From the NCBI RefSeq assembly GCF_000949635.1, contig NZ_BAFN01000001.1, positions 2,294,001 through 2,358,000 on the forward strand: a stretch of 64,000 nucleotides of DNA. The letters run 5' to 3'. Each line of letters starts with the position of its first letter. Positions within the stretch are counted from its first letter, which is position 1. This document shows positions 26,122 through 34,255 of the stretch, in pieces. Origin of the DNA: Candidatus Brocadia sinica JPN1 (GTDB lineage Bacteria > Planctomycetota > Brocadiia > Brocadiales > Brocadiaceae). The position numbers were made by a program, and so were the translations under genes. The notes beneath the pieces were generated by a model. The model was not told where the DNA came from. It searched no databases and saw only the letters and a program-made list of their open reading frames with translations.

Positions 26122-26937
26122 TTATATGGCAAAGTCTGTAATATGTAGTTTGAGTTTTGTCTTAAGTTTATTTGCGCCTTGAAGGTTTGGTTTTAACGAC
26201 AAGGCAATATTCAGGTGTTTTAAGGCATTTTCATATTCTTCCATTTTAAGAAAGCACTCGGCCATTTTTTTGTAAATAAAGGCATTTTCGTTTTTATATA
26301 AATTGAGCTTCAGCACCTTTTCGTAATAGCCCAGAGCCTTTTCAGGAGGAGCGGTTCTTGCCAGGTTACGGCAATAGATGTTTCTTATCCGTTCTTTAAT
26401 CTCGTGGAGCAAATGTCTGCGGTTGGTAGAACCTTTTCCCCTTTCCAGGATAAATTCGTAAAGTTCGATGGCAACATCGTATCTTTTGAGTTTTTCATAA
26501 GCCTCAGCCAATAAAAATTTGCAGTCGATATAGTCCCGGTGATTTAAGTACGAAAAAAAATCAATAGCATCAAAATCTTGTAAGAGACGTTCGTAATTAT
26601 CGATGGCACTATTTGAATGACCTTCCAGGAGGTCAAAGAAAATAACACGTATGCGCGCTTGAATATCACTGTCTAGCGTTGTTTCTTTTTTAGAGAAACT
26701 TGATTTTTTCCTTGTCTGGAAGAGATGTTTGTATTGCTTATCGTATTGTTCGCGTGTTACAGAATCAGAGAGCGTCTTATATGCTTGTATAATAATCTTG
26801 GTTTTTGATTCAGCCCATAGCTTATTCCGGCTGTGTATATCGGGGTGATATTTTTTGATAAGCGTTCGAAACGAGCGTTTTATCTCTTCCACACTTACTT
26901 CTTGATGAACTTCGAGGATGTCGTAATAATTTACCAC
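26122..26937 (-). CDS. DnaJ-domain protein with tetratricopeptide repeats
   Basis: A 271-residue protein with an N-terminal J domain (about 1-65, HPD at 31-33) followed by TPR-like helices (about 115-260; for example ENALKHLNIALSLKPN). J domains stimulate Hsp70 ATPase; TPRs bind partners. It starts with GTG at 26937; an in-frame stop lies just upstream and no Shine-Dalgarno is visible, while an overlapping leader frame with a good ribosome site begins at 27004. It is the first gene of the operon with purC and suhB. Its client is unknown. Confidence 0.85.
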   Translation of the reverse strand: MVNYYDILEVHQEVSVEEIKRSFRTLIKKYHPDIHSRNKLWAESKTKIIIQAYKTLSDSVTREQYDKQYKHLFQTRKKSSFSKKETTLDSDIQARIRVIFFDLLEGHSNSAIDNYERLLQDFDAIDFFSYLNHRDYIDCKFLLAEAYEKLKRYDVAIELYEFILERGKGSTNRRHLLHEIKERIRNIYCRNLARTAPPEKALGYYEKVLKLNLYKNENAFIYKKMAECFLKMEEYENALKHLNIALSLKPNLQGANKLKTKLKLHITDFAI

Positions 26938-27004
26938 GATTAATGTCTATAGTGAAGTAATAACGAGACGTTTTATGAGAAAATATCCATACTATCTGTA
27001 GCAT
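26822..27004 (-). CDS. Possible leader ORF overlapping the DnaJ-TPR start
   Basis: A 60-codon frame from ATG 27004 (MLQIVWIFSHKTSRYY), preceded by GGGAGG (complement of 27015-27020) ten bases upstream. It overlaps the first 115 bases of the DnaJ-TPR gene in another frame. The protein itself is not recognisable and its later part looks like a frame shadow, so any role would be to bring ribosomes to the weak GTG start. Low confidence as a real gene. Confidence 0.25.
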   Translation of the reverse strand: MLQIVWIFSHKTSRYYFTIDINRGKLLRHPRSSSRSKCGRDKTLVSNAYQKISPRYTQPE

Positions 27005-27032
27005 GTGTTTACCACCTCCCAATCCTGACTAT

Positions 27033-27059
27033 AAGGGTTGGTGCTACATTTCAACCCTT
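27033..27059 (-). repeat. Stem-loop in the DnaJ-TPR leader
   Basis: AAGGGTTG (27033-27040) and CAACCCTT (27052-27059) form an 8-bp stem with an 11-base loop in the 5' leader of the dnaJ-purC-suhB transcript. No T-run follows on the minus strand, so it is not an obvious terminator. Confidence 0.5.
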
Positions 27060-27124
27060 TTATAAGCCACAATGCCCAAATAGGGTTTGATACGAAGATA
27101 GACGGTAGACGAATTAATGAAGTT

Positions 27125-27153
27125 ATGCTATCAGCTATTTTGTCACCTGTCAA
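27125..27153 (-). promoter_or_regulatory. Sigma-70-type promoter for the DnaJ-TPR-purC-suhB operon
   Basis: On the minus strand: TTGACA (27148-27153), a 17-base spacer and TAGCAT (27125-27130). Transcription from here would give a leader of roughly 180 bases before the GTG at 26937. Confidence 0.58.
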
Positions 27154-27184
27154 TAGTTTTGATTAAATTCACGGCATGAGCAGG

Positions 27185-28447
27185 CTATTCATAACGCAAC
27201 GTCTCTACGGGGTCGAGACGCGCAGCCCTTAAAGCGGGATAGATACTAAATACCACACTACTTGCAATGGCAATGGCTGCTGTGAATACAATACTAGTTG
27301 GATTTACTACCGTGGGGATCTGATTAAAATAATAAACCTCAGGCGGGAACGGTCTCCAGCCTGTCATATGGTATAGGGCATTTTCAATCCAATTAATCCT
27401 TAAAACAATTGATAATCCGGCAGCAGTTCCAATGCTTGCACCAATGCTGCCGATAAGTAATCCATTTAAAAGGAAGATAGACATAATACCCTGCGTGGTT
27501 GCACCGAGTGCTTTGAGAATGCCGATGTCCTTGGATTTTTCAAGGACAATCATGGTGAGTATGGCCAGGATATTAAATCCTGCTACCACAATGATGAAAA
27601 ATAGTATGAATGCCATTACGCGTCTTTCCATCATCACGGCTGTCAAGAAGGTTTTTCTGGCATCTTCCCATGTTTGCACATAATATTCAATACCCAGAGC
27701 GGCCTGTAGTTTGTCCCGTACCTGGTTAGCGTAACGGTAATCATCTAGTTTTATGCTTATCCCGGTGACAGCATCTTTTCCCTTTGAACCGGTTAGCTCC
27801 TGTGCCACAGTAAGGGGGATGTATACATAGTTTTTATCAAAATCGTACATTCCCGATTTGAATTTTCCGACAACAACAAATGCCTTCACACTAATTTTAT
27901 CCCATTCTTTCAGTGTGACCAGCACAATTTGTTCGCCGTTTTGTATGAAACTTCCCGGGTCTTTTTCAGGTTCCCCGGGACCGACCCTGAATAATTCTGA
28001 ACCACCAAATACGCTGCCGGTATTTTTTTCTCCGTGGGTTTTTAATAAATCTTCAGGTTGATTTCCGAACGGGGTAATATACGACGTAAAATCACCCACG
28101 CTTGCTTCTGCATCAGGGTCAATTCCTTTGAAGTAGACGAATTCCTTTCTATTTCTCAATTTGATAAGCGCCGGACCCTCCACATAGGGTGCACAGGCTG
28201 TTACATGCTCAAAAGTTTTCACTTTTTCGATCACTTGTTTATAATCTTCGAGTCCGTACATGCCGCCTTTTAAAATAATAATATGCGCCAGTGTGCCTCG
28301 AATCCTGCTTCGAAGTTCCTGATCAAAGCCATTCATCACGGAAAGTACAACAATCAGGGTCATTACTCCAACGGCAACTCCGGCCACGGCAAAAAAGGAT
28401 ATTTTTCTATTACGCAGATAGCGCAGACTAATGAAAAGATTATACAT
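27185..28447 (-). CDS. LolC/LolE-type lipoprotein ABC transporter permease
   Basis: A 420-residue inner-membrane permease of the FtsX/MacB superfamily in LolC/E form. It has one N-terminal membrane segment (FFAVAGVAVGVMTLIVVLSVMNGF), a large periplasmic domain (about 45-270), and three C-terminal segments (FILFFIIVVAGFNILAILTM; LLNGLLIGSIGASIGTAAGL; VFTAAIAIASSVVFSIYPAL). The tail RAARLDPVETLRYE is typical. LolCDE releases outer-membrane lipoproteins from the inner membrane. No LolD ATPase gene is adjacent in this window, which is unusual. Confidence 0.9.
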   Translation of the reverse strand: MYNLFISLRYLRNRKISFFAVAGVAVGVMTLIVVLSVMNGFDQELRSRIRGTLAHIIILKGGMYGLEDYKQVIEKVKTFEHVTACAPYVEGPALIKLRNRKEFVYFKGIDPDAEASVGDFTSYITPFGNQPEDLLKTHGEKNTGSVFGGSELFRVGPGEPEKDPGSFIQNGEQIVLVTLKEWDKISVKAFVVVGKFKSGMYDFDKNYVYIPLTVAQELTGSKGKDAVTGISIKLDDYRYANQVRDKLQAALGIEYYVQTWEDARKTFLTAVMMERRVMAFILFFIIVVAGFNILAILTMIVLEKSKDIGILKALGATTQGIMSIFLLNGLLIGSIGASIGTAAGLSIVLRINWIENALYHMTGWRPFPPEVYYFNQIPTVVNPTSIVFTAAIAIASSVVFSIYPALRAARLDPVETLRYE

Positions 28448-28559
28448 CGGACAGGTTTTGCATTGTTATTTTGAGTTGTTAAATATATAATTTCCGAATT
28501 CTAGCATATATAAATTTTTAGGCAATGAAATAATAAATTTGCCGTTTTGGAGACATGGA

Positions 28560-29696
28560 ATGTTATATTTTAAAACTGCAGGAGAATCTCACGGAAAATG
28601 TCTTGTCGCGATGATTGAAGGGTTTCCCTCGGGAGTGTTTATTGACGAAGCGGTTATCAACAAGGAAATGAAGCGAAGACAAGGTGGGTTAGGCAGGGGT
28701 GGGAGAATGCAGATTGAGGAAGACCGGGTGGAAATTCTCTCCGGAATTAGGAAAAATATAACCTTAGGCAGCCCCATTTGTTTAATGATCAAAAATAGTG
28801 ATTATAAAATTGATGAGTTGCCCGCTGTTACTCGCCCCAGACCAGGCCATGCAGACTTGGCTGGTGTCCTAAAATATAATCTAAAGGATGCGCGAAACAT
28901 ATTGGAACGGGCAAGTGCAAGAGAGACAGCGGCCAGGGTAGCAGTTGGCGCGGTGGCAAAAATTTTACTCTCTCTCTTTGGAATAGGCATATTTGGTTAC
29001 GTAAAGGGGATCGGGGGTATTCATTCAGATAAATTCCTCAAAGACATCGATGTTGCAGAAAAAATTCGTGAGAAAAGTTCCGTATATTGTATTGACCAGG
29101 ATATTGAGGGGAAAATTATCGAAAAGATTCAGCAAACCGCGGAAAAAGGAGATTCTCTCGGGGGTGTTGTTGAAGTTATTGCGTATGGGCTGCCTGTGGG
29201 ATTAGGAAGCCATACTCAGTGGGATCTCAGATTGGATGCAAGGCTTGCCGGCGCCCTGATGTCTGTTCAGGCAATCAAAGGTGTTGAATTGGGATTGGGT
29301 TGTAATGTTGCGAACAGATTCGGTTCAGAGGTGCATGACGAGATTTTTTATGAAAAGCCAAAACAGGGCAAATCAGTAACAGGCGGATTTAAAAGGATGA
29401 CAAACAATGCTGGAGGAATAGAAGGCGGTATCAGTAATGGGGAACCGATTATAGTAAGGGCATATATGAAACCTATTCCGACATTGAAAAAGCCATTAAG
29501 ATCTGTGGATTTGTTGACAAAAGAGCCAATCACGGCTACCTATGAAAGATCGGATGTGTGCGCGGTTCCGGCTGCTTCTGTGGTTTGTGAATCTATGATT
29601 GCCTTTGAAATTGCCAGAGCATTTCTGGAAAAATTTGGAAAAGATAGTATTGACGAAGTAAAGCGTAATTTTGAAGGGTATCTTTCAGGTTTCTGA
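28560..29696 (+). CDS. aroC: Chorismate synthase
   Basis: A 378-residue FMN-dependent enzyme that makes chorismate from 5-enolpyruvylshikimate-3-phosphate. Signatures: [20 protein letters not shown] at the start, RPGHADLAG, and [15 protein letters not shown], with the late [15 protein letters not shown]. The start at 28560 places TAGESHG at the usual position and has GGAG seven bases upstream; the upstream in-frame start at 28539 lacks both. It is divergent from the Lol permease. Confidence 0.97.
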   Translation: MLYFKTAGESHGKCLVAMIEGFPSGVFIDEAVINKEMKRRQGGLGRGGRMQIEEDRVEILSGIRKNITLGSPICLMIKNSDYKIDELPAVTRPRPGHADLAGVLKYNLKDARNILERASARETAARVAVGAVAKILLSLFGIGIFGYVKGIGGIHSDKFLKDIDVAEKIREKSSVYCIDQDIEGKIIEKIQQTAEKGDSLGGVVEVIAYGLPVGLGSHTQWDLRLDARLAGALMSVQAIKGVELGLGCNVANRFGSEVHDEIFYEKPKQGKSVTGGFKRMTNNAGGIEGGISNGEPIIVRAYMKPIPTLKKPLRSVDLLTKEPITATYERSDVCAVPAASVVCESMIAFEIARAFLEKFGKDSIDEVKRNFEGYLSGF

Positions 29697-29757
29697 TGTT
29701 GGTTATAAATTTTACTTGAATAATTTGTATGTTTTGATATCATAAAACCTTTTCTGA

Positions 29758-29832
29758 GCTAGCGTAGCTCAATGGCGGAGCAGCGGTTTTGTAAACCGCA
29801 GGTTGTGGGTTCGAGTCCCACCGCTAGCTCCA
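29758..29832 (+). tRNA. tRNA-Thr (anticodon TGT)
   Basis: Acceptor GCTAGCG (29758-29764) pairs with CGCTAGC (29822-29828); CCA is encoded. Anticodon stem GCGGT/ACCGC with loop TTTGTAA gives TGT. First of four tRNAs in the thrU-tyrU-glyT-thrT-tufB order known from E. coli. Confidence 0.96.
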
Positions 29833-29874
29833 GAATGTGTTTCAGTAACAAACTCATAAGAAAGAGAATAAAAA

Positions 29875-29959
29875 GGGTGGATTCCCGAGTGGCCAAAGGG
29901 GACAGACTGTAAATCTGTTGGCATAGCCTTCGGAGGTTCGAATCCTCCTCCACCCACCA
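29875..29959 (+). tRNA. tRNA-Tyr (anticodon GTA)
   Basis: Class II tRNA. Acceptor GGGTGGA (29875-29881) pairs with TCCACCC (29949-29955); CCA is encoded. Anticodon loop CTGTAAA gives GTA. Confidence 0.96.
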
Positions 29960-29987
29960 GTTTTCGTGGAATTAAAGTTTGGTTTCT

Positions 29988-30058
29988 GCGGGCGTAGCTC
30001 AATGGTAGAGCCCTAGCCTTCCAAGCTAGTCATGTGGGTTCGATTCCCATCGCCCGCT
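29988..30058 (+). tRNA. tRNA-Gly (anticodon TCC)
   Basis: Acceptor GCGGGCG (29988-29994) pairs with CGCCCGC (30051-30057). Anticodon stem CTAGC/GCTAG with loop CTTCCAA gives TCC. CCA is not encoded. Confidence 0.96.
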
Positions 30059-30097
30059 TGATCTGTTTAAAAAAGAAAATAAAAAAGCACTTTGTGT

Positions 30098-30125
30098 TTG
30101 ACATTTATTTTTCTTGTGATAAAAT
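30098..30125 (+). promoter_or_regulatory. Sigma-70-type promoter for tRNA-Thr(GGT)-tuf-secE-nusG
   Basis: TTGACA (30098-30103), a 16-base spacer and TAAAAT (30120-30125), placed after tRNA-Gly and about 80 bases before tRNA-Thr(GGT). Confidence 0.68.
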
Positions 30126-30207
30126 ACGTGACTTCTATGCTTGTATTAGAAAAAGGGTGATGTATGAAGATGTGGTGTGGCTATAAGGTTTGCTTTGTCA
30201 TGTACAT

Positions 30208-30282
30208 GCTGCTGTAGCTCAGTGGTGGAGCACGTCCTTGGTAAGGACGAGGCCATGGGTTCAAATCCCATCAGCAGCTCCA
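30208..30282 (+). tRNA. tRNA-Thr (anticodon GGT)
   Basis: Acceptor GCTGCTG (30208-30214) pairs with CAGCAGC (30272-30278); CCA is encoded. Anticodon stem CGTCC/GGACG with loop TTGGTAA gives GGT. It is 56 bases before tuf, as thrT is to tufB in E. coli. Confidence 0.96.
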
Positions 30283-30338
30283 TATAAAATAAAAAATATT
30301 AAATATTAAAGCAGGGAATTATAAGGGAAAGGGAGTTT

Positions 30339-31541
30339 ATGGGAAAAGAGGTATTTAAGCGGACGAAGCCGCATGTGAATGTGGGGACGATAGGGCATGT
30401 GGATCATGGGAAGACGACGTTGACGTCAGTGATAACGCATGTGTTGGCGAAGCAGGGGTTGGCGAAGGAGAGGCCGTATGATTCGATAGACAAGGCTCCT
30501 GAGGAGAGGGAGAGGGGCATAACGATAGCGATATCGCATGTGGAGTACGAGACGCAGAAGAGGCATTATGCGCATGTAGATTGTCCTGGGCATGCTGATT
30601 ACGTGAAGAACATGATAACTGGTGCGGCGCAGATGGATGGTGCGATATTGGTGGTGAGTGCTCCGGATGGGCCGATGCCGCAGACGAGGGAGCATATTTT
30701 GCTGGCGAGGCAGGTTGGTGTGCCAAGGATTGTGGTGTTTATGAACAAGGTGGATATGCTCGAGGATAAGGAGTTGTTGGATTTGGTGGAGATGGAGGTT
30801 CGTGAGTTATTGAGTAAGTATAATTTTCCTGGGGATGAGATACCGGTGGTCAGGGGGTCTGCGCTCAAGGCGAATGAGTGTGGGTGCGGGGCGGCTACGT
30901 GTGCGAATTGTGGGCCTGTGTTGAAGTTGATGGATGCGGTGGATGCATATATTCCTGATCCGGTAAGAGAGATAGATAGGCCGTTTTTGATGTCAGTGGA
31001 AGATGTGTTTAGTATCAAGGGAAGGGGGACGGTGGGAACTGGGAGGGTAGAGAGGGGTCGGGTGAAGGTTGGCGATGAAGTGGATATAGTGGGGATAAGG
31101 CCGGAGATTAAGAAGTCTGTGGTAACAGGGGTGGAGATGTTTAATAAGACGCTGGATGAGGGGCAGGCGGGAGATAACCTTGGGGTGTTGTTGAGGGGTA
31201 TAGAGAAGGATGATTTGGAGAGGGGTCAGGTGTTGGCGAAGCCTGGGAGTATAACACCGCACAGGAAATATGAGGCAGAGGCGTATATATTGACGAAGGA
31301 AGAGGGTGGCAGACACACGCCATTTTTTAATGGGTATAGGCCGCAGTTTTATTTTAGGACGACGGATGTGACGGGGGTGGTGAGTCTGACAGGCGGTGCG
31401 GAGATGGTAATGCCTGGTGATAATGTGAAGGTAAATGTTGAGTTGTTGACGCCGATAGCGATGGATGAAGGGCTGAGGTTTGCTATTCGGGAAGGTGGAA
31501 AAACTGTCGGCGCTGGTGTCGTTACAAAAATTATTGAATAA
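30339..31541 (+). CDS. tuf: Elongation factor Tu (copy 1)
   Basis: A 400-residue GTPase that delivers aminoacyl-tRNA to the ribosome. G motifs: GHVDHGKT (19-26), DCPGHADY (81-88), NKVD (136-139) and GSALK (173-177). It carries a short Cys-rich segment with Cys181, 183, 188 and 191 in the GTPase domain. The protein is identical to the second copy at 46172, and the two genes differ at one base that I can find (30653 G versus 46486 A, synonymous). Codon use is strikingly G-ended (GGG, ACG, GTG, AGG, TTG) except over roughly the last 25 codons. The sense strand is so purine-rich that long spurious frames appear on the other strand. Confidence 0.98.
   Translation: MGKEVFKRTKPHVNVGTIGHVDHGKTTLTSVITHVLAKQGLAKERPYDSIDKAPEERERGITIAISHVEYETQKRHYAHVDCPGHADYVKNMITGAAQMDGAILVVSAPDGPMPQTREHILLARQVGVPRIVVFMNKVDMLEDKELLDLVEMEVRELLSKYNFPGDEIPVVRGSALKANECGCGAATCANCGPVLKLMDAVDAYIPDPVREIDRPFLMSVEDVFSIKGRGTVGTGRVERGRVKVGDEVDIVGIRPEIKKSVVTGVEMFNKTLDEGQAGDNLGVLLRGIEKDDLERGQVLAKPGSITPHRKYEAEAYILTKEEGGRHTPFFNGYRPQFYFRTTDVTGVVSLTGGAEMVMPGDNVKVNVELLTPIAMDEGLRFAIREGGKTVGAGVVTKIIE
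30339..31541 (+). repeat. Direct repeat: tuf copy 1 (partner 46172-47374)
   Basis: The 1203 bases repeat at offset +15833. By eye only position 30653 (G, versus A at 46486) differs. Flanks share nothing obvious beyond the coding sequence. Homologous recombination between the copies could delete or duplicate the rplK-fusA segment. Confidence 0.9.
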
Positions 31542-31559
31542 AAACTTTGGGAATGCGCG

Positions 31560-31709
31560 ATGCGTGAATATGTGACTATGGTGTGTAAGGAGTGTTCTAA
31601 TAGAAATTATAGAACACCGAAAAAGACACAACAAACAGAAAAGCTGGAACGAAAGAAGTTTTGCAGGTATTGCAGGAAGCACACGGATCATAAGGAATAC
31701 AAGAAGTAG
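31560..31709 (+). CDS. rpmG: Ribosomal protein bL33
   Basis: A 49-residue protein starting MREYVTMVCKECSNRNYRTP, with two CxxC knuckles (CKEC, CRYC) and the typical HTDHKEYKK-like basic end. This is the zinc-binding form of L33. It lies between tuf and tRNA-Trp, a place where rpmG is found upstream of secE in many bacteria. Confidence 0.95.
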   Translation: MREYVTMVCKECSNRNYRTPKKTQQTEKLERKKFCRYCRKHTDHKEYKK

Positions 31710-31751
31710 ATTTTTACTTTAATGGTGATGGGTAGTTTTCATATAAAATAA

Positions 31752-31828
31752 AGGTCTGTAGCTCTAATTGGTAGAGCACCGGACTCCAAATCCGGCCGTT
31801 GGGGGTTCGAGTCCCTCCAGACCTGCCA
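31752..31828 (+). tRNA. tRNA-Trp (anticodon CCA)
   Basis: Acceptor AGGTCTG (31752-31758) pairs with CAGACCT (31818-31824); the CCA end is encoded. Anticodon stem CCGGA/TCCGG with loop CTCCAAA gives CCA. It lies between rpmG and secE. Confidence 0.96.
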
Positions 31829-31847
31829 TATATAAAGAGATTTCATA

Positions 31848-32309
31848 ATGCCGTTTTTAGGGGTTTATAGAAAAGGATTTGGCGTTTATAGCAGGGTTGC
31901 TGTAGGGATAGCCTTGGGTCTGCTTGCATTGTTTGCTTCTATCTCGTTGTACAATGTTTTGATAGATTTGCCTAATATTGCCGGAAGTGCAAGGATTCCG
32001 TTGGTTGATATTAGCTTGTCTTGGGGATTGGTGTGTGCTTTTTTGCTTTTTGTTTTTTTGGGTTTTTTGATTGGTATTTTTGTTGTAGGTTTTGAGACGG
32101 GGATTAGGCCTTTAGACAGCAGCGGCAAAAAGACGGTTGAATTTCTCATTGATACTCAGGGAGAGCTTCAAAAGGTTTCGTGGCCAACAAGATATGAGTT
32201 GGTCGGTTCAACGGCGGTTGTTATCGTGTCGGTTATTGTAATAGGAGTATTTATATTGGGTGTTGATTGGTTTGTATCTATGGTAATGGAGTACATAGGT
32301 GTGCTTTAA
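31848..32309 (+). CDS. secE: Preprotein translocase subunit SecE
   Basis: A 153-residue membrane protein of the SecYEG channel. It has two extra N-terminal membrane segments (about 18-38 and 55-80) and the conserved C-terminal segment (about 125-148), preceded by the cytoplasmic hinge motif GELQKVSWPTR. This three-span form resembles the E. coli type. A 192-base gap with no recognised feature separates it from nusG. Confidence 0.95.
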   Translation: MPFLGVYRKGFGVYSRVAVGIALGLLALFASISLYNVLIDLPNIAGSARIPLVDISLSWGLVCAFLLFVFLGFLIGIFVVGFETGIRPLDSSGKKTVEFLIDTQGELQKVSWPTRYELVGSTAVVIVSVIVIGVFILGVDWFVSMVMEYIGVL

Positions 32310-32501
32310 AGTATGTTGGTGATTTGGGTGAAAGGTTGGGTATTACGCCTCCGTGTGGCATAATGACGAGTTACGGATGATCCTCAGGCTGTTTACTCCT
32401 CGGTTTCCTTCCTTGTGATTGAATAAAGCAGATTAATCAATATTTTGCAGCGATTGTAGAGTGTTTGTAGTAGCTTTTTTCTATAAGGGATAAACATTAA
32501 A

Positions 32502-33050
32502 ATGTCCAGGCAATGGTTTGTATTGCGCGTTCAGAGCAATAAAGAGGACAAGGTAAGAGATAGTTTGGCGGAGCTCATTAAGGCGCGCGGCCTAGAAAAG
32601 CTGATTACAAATGTTTTGGTTCCCAGTGAGAAGGTTTCAGAAGTTAAGGGTGGTAAGAAGAAGATAACGGAAAGAAAAATATATCCAGGTTATATAATGG
32701 CAGAGGTTGAAGTGGATGAGCACGGTCAGATACCGAAGGAAGTTTGGTTTTTGATCCGTGAAACGCCTGGCGCTGGTGATTTTATCGGTGGACAAAACAA
32801 ACCGGTGCCTATGGCAAGTTATGAAGTGGAGAAGTTGCTATCTGAAGTTGAGCATAAAGAAGAAAAACCTAGGGCAAAGATTGAATTCCGAGAAGGTGAG
32901 AAGGTGAGGGTTAAGGAAGGACCGTTTGAAAATTACGACGGGATTGTCGAAGAGGTATTGCCTGCCAGCGGTCGTGTGAAAGTAATGCTTACGGTATTTG
33001 GCAGGGCGACTCCGGTTGAGTTGGAATATTGGCAGGTTGAGGCAATTTGA
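32502..33050 (+). CDS. nusG: Transcription termination/antitermination factor NusG
   Basis: A 182-residue factor that binds RNA polymerase and couples it to Rho or the ribosome. It has an NGN domain (WFVLRVQSNKEDKV ... RKIYPGYIMAEVE) and a C-terminal KOW domain (VRVKEGPFENYDGIVEEV). Length and order secE-nusG-rplK are standard. Confidence 0.97.
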   Translation: MSRQWFVLRVQSNKEDKVRDSLAELIKARGLEKLITNVLVPSEKVSEVKGGKKKITERKIYPGYIMAEVEVDEHGQIPKEVWFLIRETPGAGDFIGGQNKPVPMASYEVEKLLSEVEHKEEKPRAKIEFREGEKVRVKEGPFENYDGIVEEVLPASGRVKVMLTVFGRATPVELEYWQVEAI

Positions 33051-33065
33051 TAGTAGGAGTATAAG

Positions 33066-33491
33066 ATGGCAAAAGAGATATTGGCAAAGATTAAACTGCA
33101 GTGTCCGGGAGGGCAGGCTACCCCAGCACCACCAGTAGGACCAGCGCTTGGTCAGCATGGAGTAAATATAGGACAATTCGTAAAGCAATTTAATGACAAG
33201 ACAAAAGACTTGCAAGGTGTGTTGACACCGGTAGAGATTACGGTTTATAAAGATAAAACATTTACATTTATTTTAAAATCTCCCCCTGCCTCGGTATTGT
33301 TAAAGCAATTGGCTGGTATTGCAAAGGGCTCTTCCGAGCCAAACCGGCAAAAGGTAGGGCAGGTAACCACGCAACAATTAAAAGAAATTGCTAGTAAAAA
33401 ACTGGCGGATTTGAATGCTGATAATTTGGATGCCGCTATAAAAGTCGTAGAGGGAACTGCTCGTAATATGGGGATTAAGGTGATAGATTAA
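33066..33491 (+). CDS. rplK: Ribosomal protein uL11
   Basis: A 141-residue protein of the GTPase-associated centre. The start [20 protein letters not shown], the motif [12 protein letters not shown], and the late [12 protein letters not shown] are characteristic. The usual 141-142 residue length is kept. Confidence 0.98.
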   Translation: MAKEILAKIKLQCPGGQATPAPPVGPALGQHGVNIGQFVKQFNDKTKDLQGVLTPVEITVYKDKTFTFILKSPPASVLLKQLAGIAKGSSEPNRQKVGQVTTQQLKEIASKKLADLNADNLDAAIKVVEGTARNMGIKVID

Positions 33492-33532
33492 CTTCCATAA
33501 AAGTGTATGTTCTGGATGTTTGAAAGGAAAGT

Positions 33533-34219
33533 ATGCAGATGGCAAGAAAAAGCAAGAGATATATAGAGTCTTGTAAGATTGTTGATTCAGGGAAAAAGTA
33601 TGATTTAAAAGAGGCTATTAAGTTGCTTAAGTCTTTTAAACCAGCAAAATTTGACGAAAGCGTTGAAGTTGCAATGAAGCTGGGTATTGACCCGAAGCAA
33701 TCGGATCAGCTTGTAAGAGGGTCTGTTTCTTTGCCCAACGGTATTGGTAAAAGTCTTAAAGTAATTGTTTTTGCTGCCGGTGAAAAGGCGGTTGCAGCAA
33801 AAAAAGCTGGTGCGGATGAAGTTGGAGCTGAAGAATTAGTAAAAAAGGTTGAGGGCGGATGGACTGATTTTGATGTGGCAATTGCCGCTTCTGATATGAT
33901 GAGGTTGGTCGGTAAGTTGGGTAGGGTTCTTGGGCCTCAGGGTAAGATGCCTTCGCCTAAATCGGGGACGGTGACAGATAATATTGAAACGGCTGTAAAG
34001 GAGTTTAAGGCGGGTAAAATCGAGTATAGAACTGATGCGGGTGGAAACGTCCATACCATTGTAGGAAAGGTTTCGTTTTCAGAAAAAGATTTAGAGGATA
34101 ATATAAATACGTTTGTTAAGCATATCGTTAACTCACGTCCGGCCTCAGCAAAAGGGGTATTTTTGGAAAAGGTTTCAGTATCTTCAACAATGAGTCCTGG
34201 AATCACAGTACAGATTTAG
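33533..34219 (+). CDS. rplA: Ribosomal protein uL1
   Basis: A 228-residue L1-stalk protein, also a translational repressor of its own operon in other bacteria. Motifs include LGIDPKQSDQLVRGSVSLP, GRVLGPQGKMPSPKSGT and the C-terminal SSTMSPGI. Two starts are possible (ATG at 33533, or at 33539 giving MARKSKRYIE); AAGGA at 33524-33528 is compatible with either. Confidence 0.97.
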   Translation: MQMARKSKRYIESCKIVDSGKKYDLKEAIKLLKSFKPAKFDESVEVAMKLGIDPKQSDQLVRGSVSLPNGIGKSLKVIVFAAGEKAVAAKKAGADEVGAEELVKKVEGGWTDFDVAIAASDMMRLVGKLGRVLGPQGKMPSPKSGTVTDNIETAVKEFKAGKIEYRTDAGGNVHTIVGKVSFSEKDLEDNINTFVKHIVNSRPASAKGVFLEKVSVSSTMSPGITVQI

Positions 34220-34255
34220 GTTTAGAAATAATTGTGAGGGGAATGAAATAAAGCA

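Noticed and set aside
30355-31691. Long open frames on the minus strand opposite tuf copy 1 (and the matching ones opposite copy 2)
   Set aside because: They follow from the purine-rich, G-ended codons of tuf, have low-complexity His/Pro/Ser-rich translations, lack ribosome sites and repeat wherever tuf does.
32310-32501. Possible riboswitch or leader in the secE-nusG gap
   Set aside because: No recognisable conserved motif, stable stem with T-run, or well-spaced promoter was found.
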